Of a DNA stretch of 6,452 nucleotides, positions 5,163 to 6,452 are shown in pieces; within the stretch, counting starts at the first letter, position 1; every line of letters starts with the position of its first letter. The notes below the pieces were generated by a model. It saw only the letters and a program-made list of their open reading frames with translations. It made no database searches and was not told where the DNA came from. Source of the stretch: an uncultured Bryobacterales bacterium (GTDB lineage: Bacteria > Acidobacteriota > Terriglobia > Bryobacterales > Bryobacteraceae); NCBI GenBank assembly GCA_937859895.1, contig CALMAV010000381.1, positions 682 to 7,133 of the forward strand, written 5' to 3'. The position numbers and the translations under genes are program-made.

Positions 5163-6452
5163 TCAAGAAGCTCGATCGGCTCCACGTATCGAAAACACTG
5201 CTACCTCCGCCAGAAGGTTTGCGGCAAACCGAATGCGCGAAGATCCGCTTACGAATGTCCGGTGTTCAATAATCCATCCTTGTGACCGGCACAGCGACAC
5301 AAAATCCTCCACCGTCAAGAAGTGTAGATTAGGCGATTCATACCAGTCATAAGGAAAGAGCTTCGTCCGTGGTGCCTTGCCGCTCACTAAATGCGAGAAG
5401 CGTGTACTCCAATGCCCGAAGTTGGGAAACGCCACGATCGCGTGATGCCCTACCCGCAGCATTTCGCGCAGCACTCGAAGCGGGTAGCGCATCTCCTGCA
5501 GAGTCTGGCTCAGAATCACATAATCAAACGTTCGATCCGGGTAGTCAGTCAGTCCCTGCTCAATGTCCCCTTGATAGGCCGATACACCCGAAGCAATCGC
5601 GCGCTGAATCAGCAACGGATCGATCTCTACCCCTTGCGCCTTGATGCCCTTCTGGTCTCGGAGCCAGGCCAGCAACTCGCCCGCGCCGCACCCTAAATCC
5701 AGCACGCTCGATCCTTCGGTGACCAACTCGGCTATGGTCGCGTAATCGGATCGGTTCGCGATTCCAGCCTCCACCGCCGGCCGCGTAGCATGGGAGGAGA
5801 ATGGCTTCCGGACCGCTTCGCTTGCCACACTCCGAAGAAAGCCGGTGATCATCCGGCTCTGTTCAGCAATCTCCAGCAGAAACGCATCATGCCCATAGGA
5901 CGATTCCAGCTGACAGTACGCGGTGTCGATGCCACGACTGCGCAGAGCACTCGCTGTCTCTAAGGATTGATAGGTGGGGTAAAGCCAATCGGACGTGAAG
6001 CTGATCACCAGAAAGCGCGCTCGGGTCTTCTCAAATGCTGCTCCCAGCGAGGCGTGGCCGTTGGACAGATCGAAGTAGTCCATTGCCTTGGTGATGTACA
6101 GATAAGAATTGGCATCAAAGCGCGTGACAAACTGGCTGCCCCGGTAACGGAGATAACTCTCCACTTCAAAGTCAACAGAAAAGTCAAAGCCGAAACCGTC
6201 CTTGTCGCGAAGCCTGCGCCCAAACTTCTCCCGCATTGAGCCATCACTCATATATGTGATATGGCCAACCATGCGCGCTACCGCAAGACCGCGGCCCGGC
6301 GGCACATCGTCGTAGTAGTTGCCGCTATTCCAATCCGGGTCAGAAACAATGGCTTGGCGAGCGACTTCGTTAAACGCAATCTGCTGCGCACTGTGGCGTG
6401 ACGTAGTCGCAATTGGGATGGCCGCGCCAACCGAATCGGGATAGCTCACAGC
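5163..6452 (-). CDS. metX-metW: Fused MetX-MetW: homoserine O-acetyltransferase (C-terminal part) joined to MetW methyltransferase-like domain
   Basis: The protein runs off the window edge, so the MetX N-terminus, including the nucleophile Ser, is missing. Numbering from the GTG codon at 6447-6449, residues 1-205 are MetX (alpha/beta-hydrolase fold, acetyl or succinyl transfer to homoserine in methionine synthesis). They include the SYPDSVGAAIPIATTS and AFNEVARQAI blocks, catalytic Asp154 in TSDWLYP and catalytic His187 in SYGHDAF. A linker of about 25 residues follows. From about 232 onward is a full MetW domain: NRSDYATIAELV, SAM-site VLDLGCGAGELL (249-260), GVEID (273-277), FDYVILSQTLQEM (308-320), AFPNFGHWSTR (340-350), and KLFPYDWYESPNLHFLT (363-379). 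MetW is known as a partner needed with MetX in methionine synthesis in some proteobacteria, where the two are separate neighbouring genes. Here they share one frame with no stop. The gene faces the EEP remnant, 27 bp away. Confidence 0.93.
   Translation of the reverse strand, partial: AVSYPDSVGAAIPIATTSRHSAQQIAFNEVARQAIVSDPDWNSGNYYDDVPPGRGLAVARMVGHITYMSDGSMREKFGRRLRDKDGFGFDFSVDFEVESYLRYRGSQFVTRFDANSYLYITKAMDYFDLSNGHASLGAAFEKTRARFLVISFTSDWLYPTYQSLETASALRSRGIDTAYCQLESSYGHDAFLLEIAEQSRMITGFLRSVASEAVRKPFSSHATRPAVEAGIANRSDYATIAELVTEGSSVLDLGCGAGELLAWLRDQKGIKAQGVEIDPLLIQRAIASGVSAYQGDIEQGLTDYPDRTFDYVILSQTLQEMRYPLRVLREMLRVGHHAIVAFPNFGHWSTRFSHLVSGKAPRTKLFPYDWYESPNLHFLTVEDFVSLCRSQGWIIEHRTFVSGSSRIRFAANLLAEVAVFSIRGADRAS

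Noticed and set aside
4720..5352. Plus-strand frame of 210 codons running from the EEP remnant into the metX-metW gene
   Set aside because: It crosses two genes with strong motif support in other frames or on the other strand, and its own translation shows no recognisable domain.
1..6452. tRNA, rRNA, CRISPR, insertion sequence or phage features
   Set aside because: I saw no cloverleaf with CCA-type ends, no regularly spaced repeats, no transposase or integrase motifs, and no paired terminal inverted repeats with target duplications.

Overview
The window reads as ordinary chromosomal DNA of a mesophilic soil-type bacterium. Lines I sampled by eye are about 55-65% G+C. The mix of genes (a compact his cluster, a Uma2-family nuclease, a secreted sorbosone-dehydrogenase-like protein and a fused MetX-MetW protein) together with the look of the protein sequences suggests Acidobacteriota (Terriglobia-like). 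That assignment is an inference from memory of family members, not a search result.

Positions 2-2307 (+ strand) hold the 3' part of a histidine operon: the end of hisB, then hisH, hisF and hisA. These genes are tightly packed, with 4-bp ATGA overlaps at hisB/hisH and hisF/hisA and a 10-bp gap at hisH/hisF. Together they encode the dehydratase (HisB), the isomerase (HisA) and both subunits of imidazole-glycerol-phosphate synthase (HisH glutaminase plus HisF cyclase). The order is B-H-F-A rather than the familiar B-H-A-F. HisA carries a Glu where most bacterial HisA proteins have the Asp of the (R/K)DG motif.

Positions 2343-2894 encode a Uma2/DUF820 family PD-(D/E)XK nuclease-like protein in a stretch of clearly lower G+C (about 48% by hand count), so it may be a later arrival. 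Positions 2965-4281 encode an exported PQQ-type beta-propeller protein of the glucose/sorbosone dehydrogenase family, followed by a convincing intrinsic terminator at 4296-4328.

Positions about 4287-5135 hold a decayed endonuclease/exonuclease/phosphatase (EEP) gene. Its fold motifs are all recognisable, but it is broken by a frameshift in a GA repeat near 4433-4438 and by an in-frame amber codon at 4458-4460, which replaces the Gln of the FQEVD metal-site motif. It has no credible start codon in the right frame.

Positions 5163-6452 (- strand, cut by the window edge) encode a single polypeptide joining the C-terminal part of homoserine O-acetyltransferase (MetX) to a complete MetW methyltransferase-like domain. 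It runs convergently towards the EEP remnant with only 27 bp between them.

I found no tRNA, rRNA, CRISPR array, insertion sequence or attachment site. I did not find a new multi-gene system. The best leads are the MetX-MetW fusion, the doubly broken EEP gene with a terminator inside its 5' end, and the variant HisA active site.
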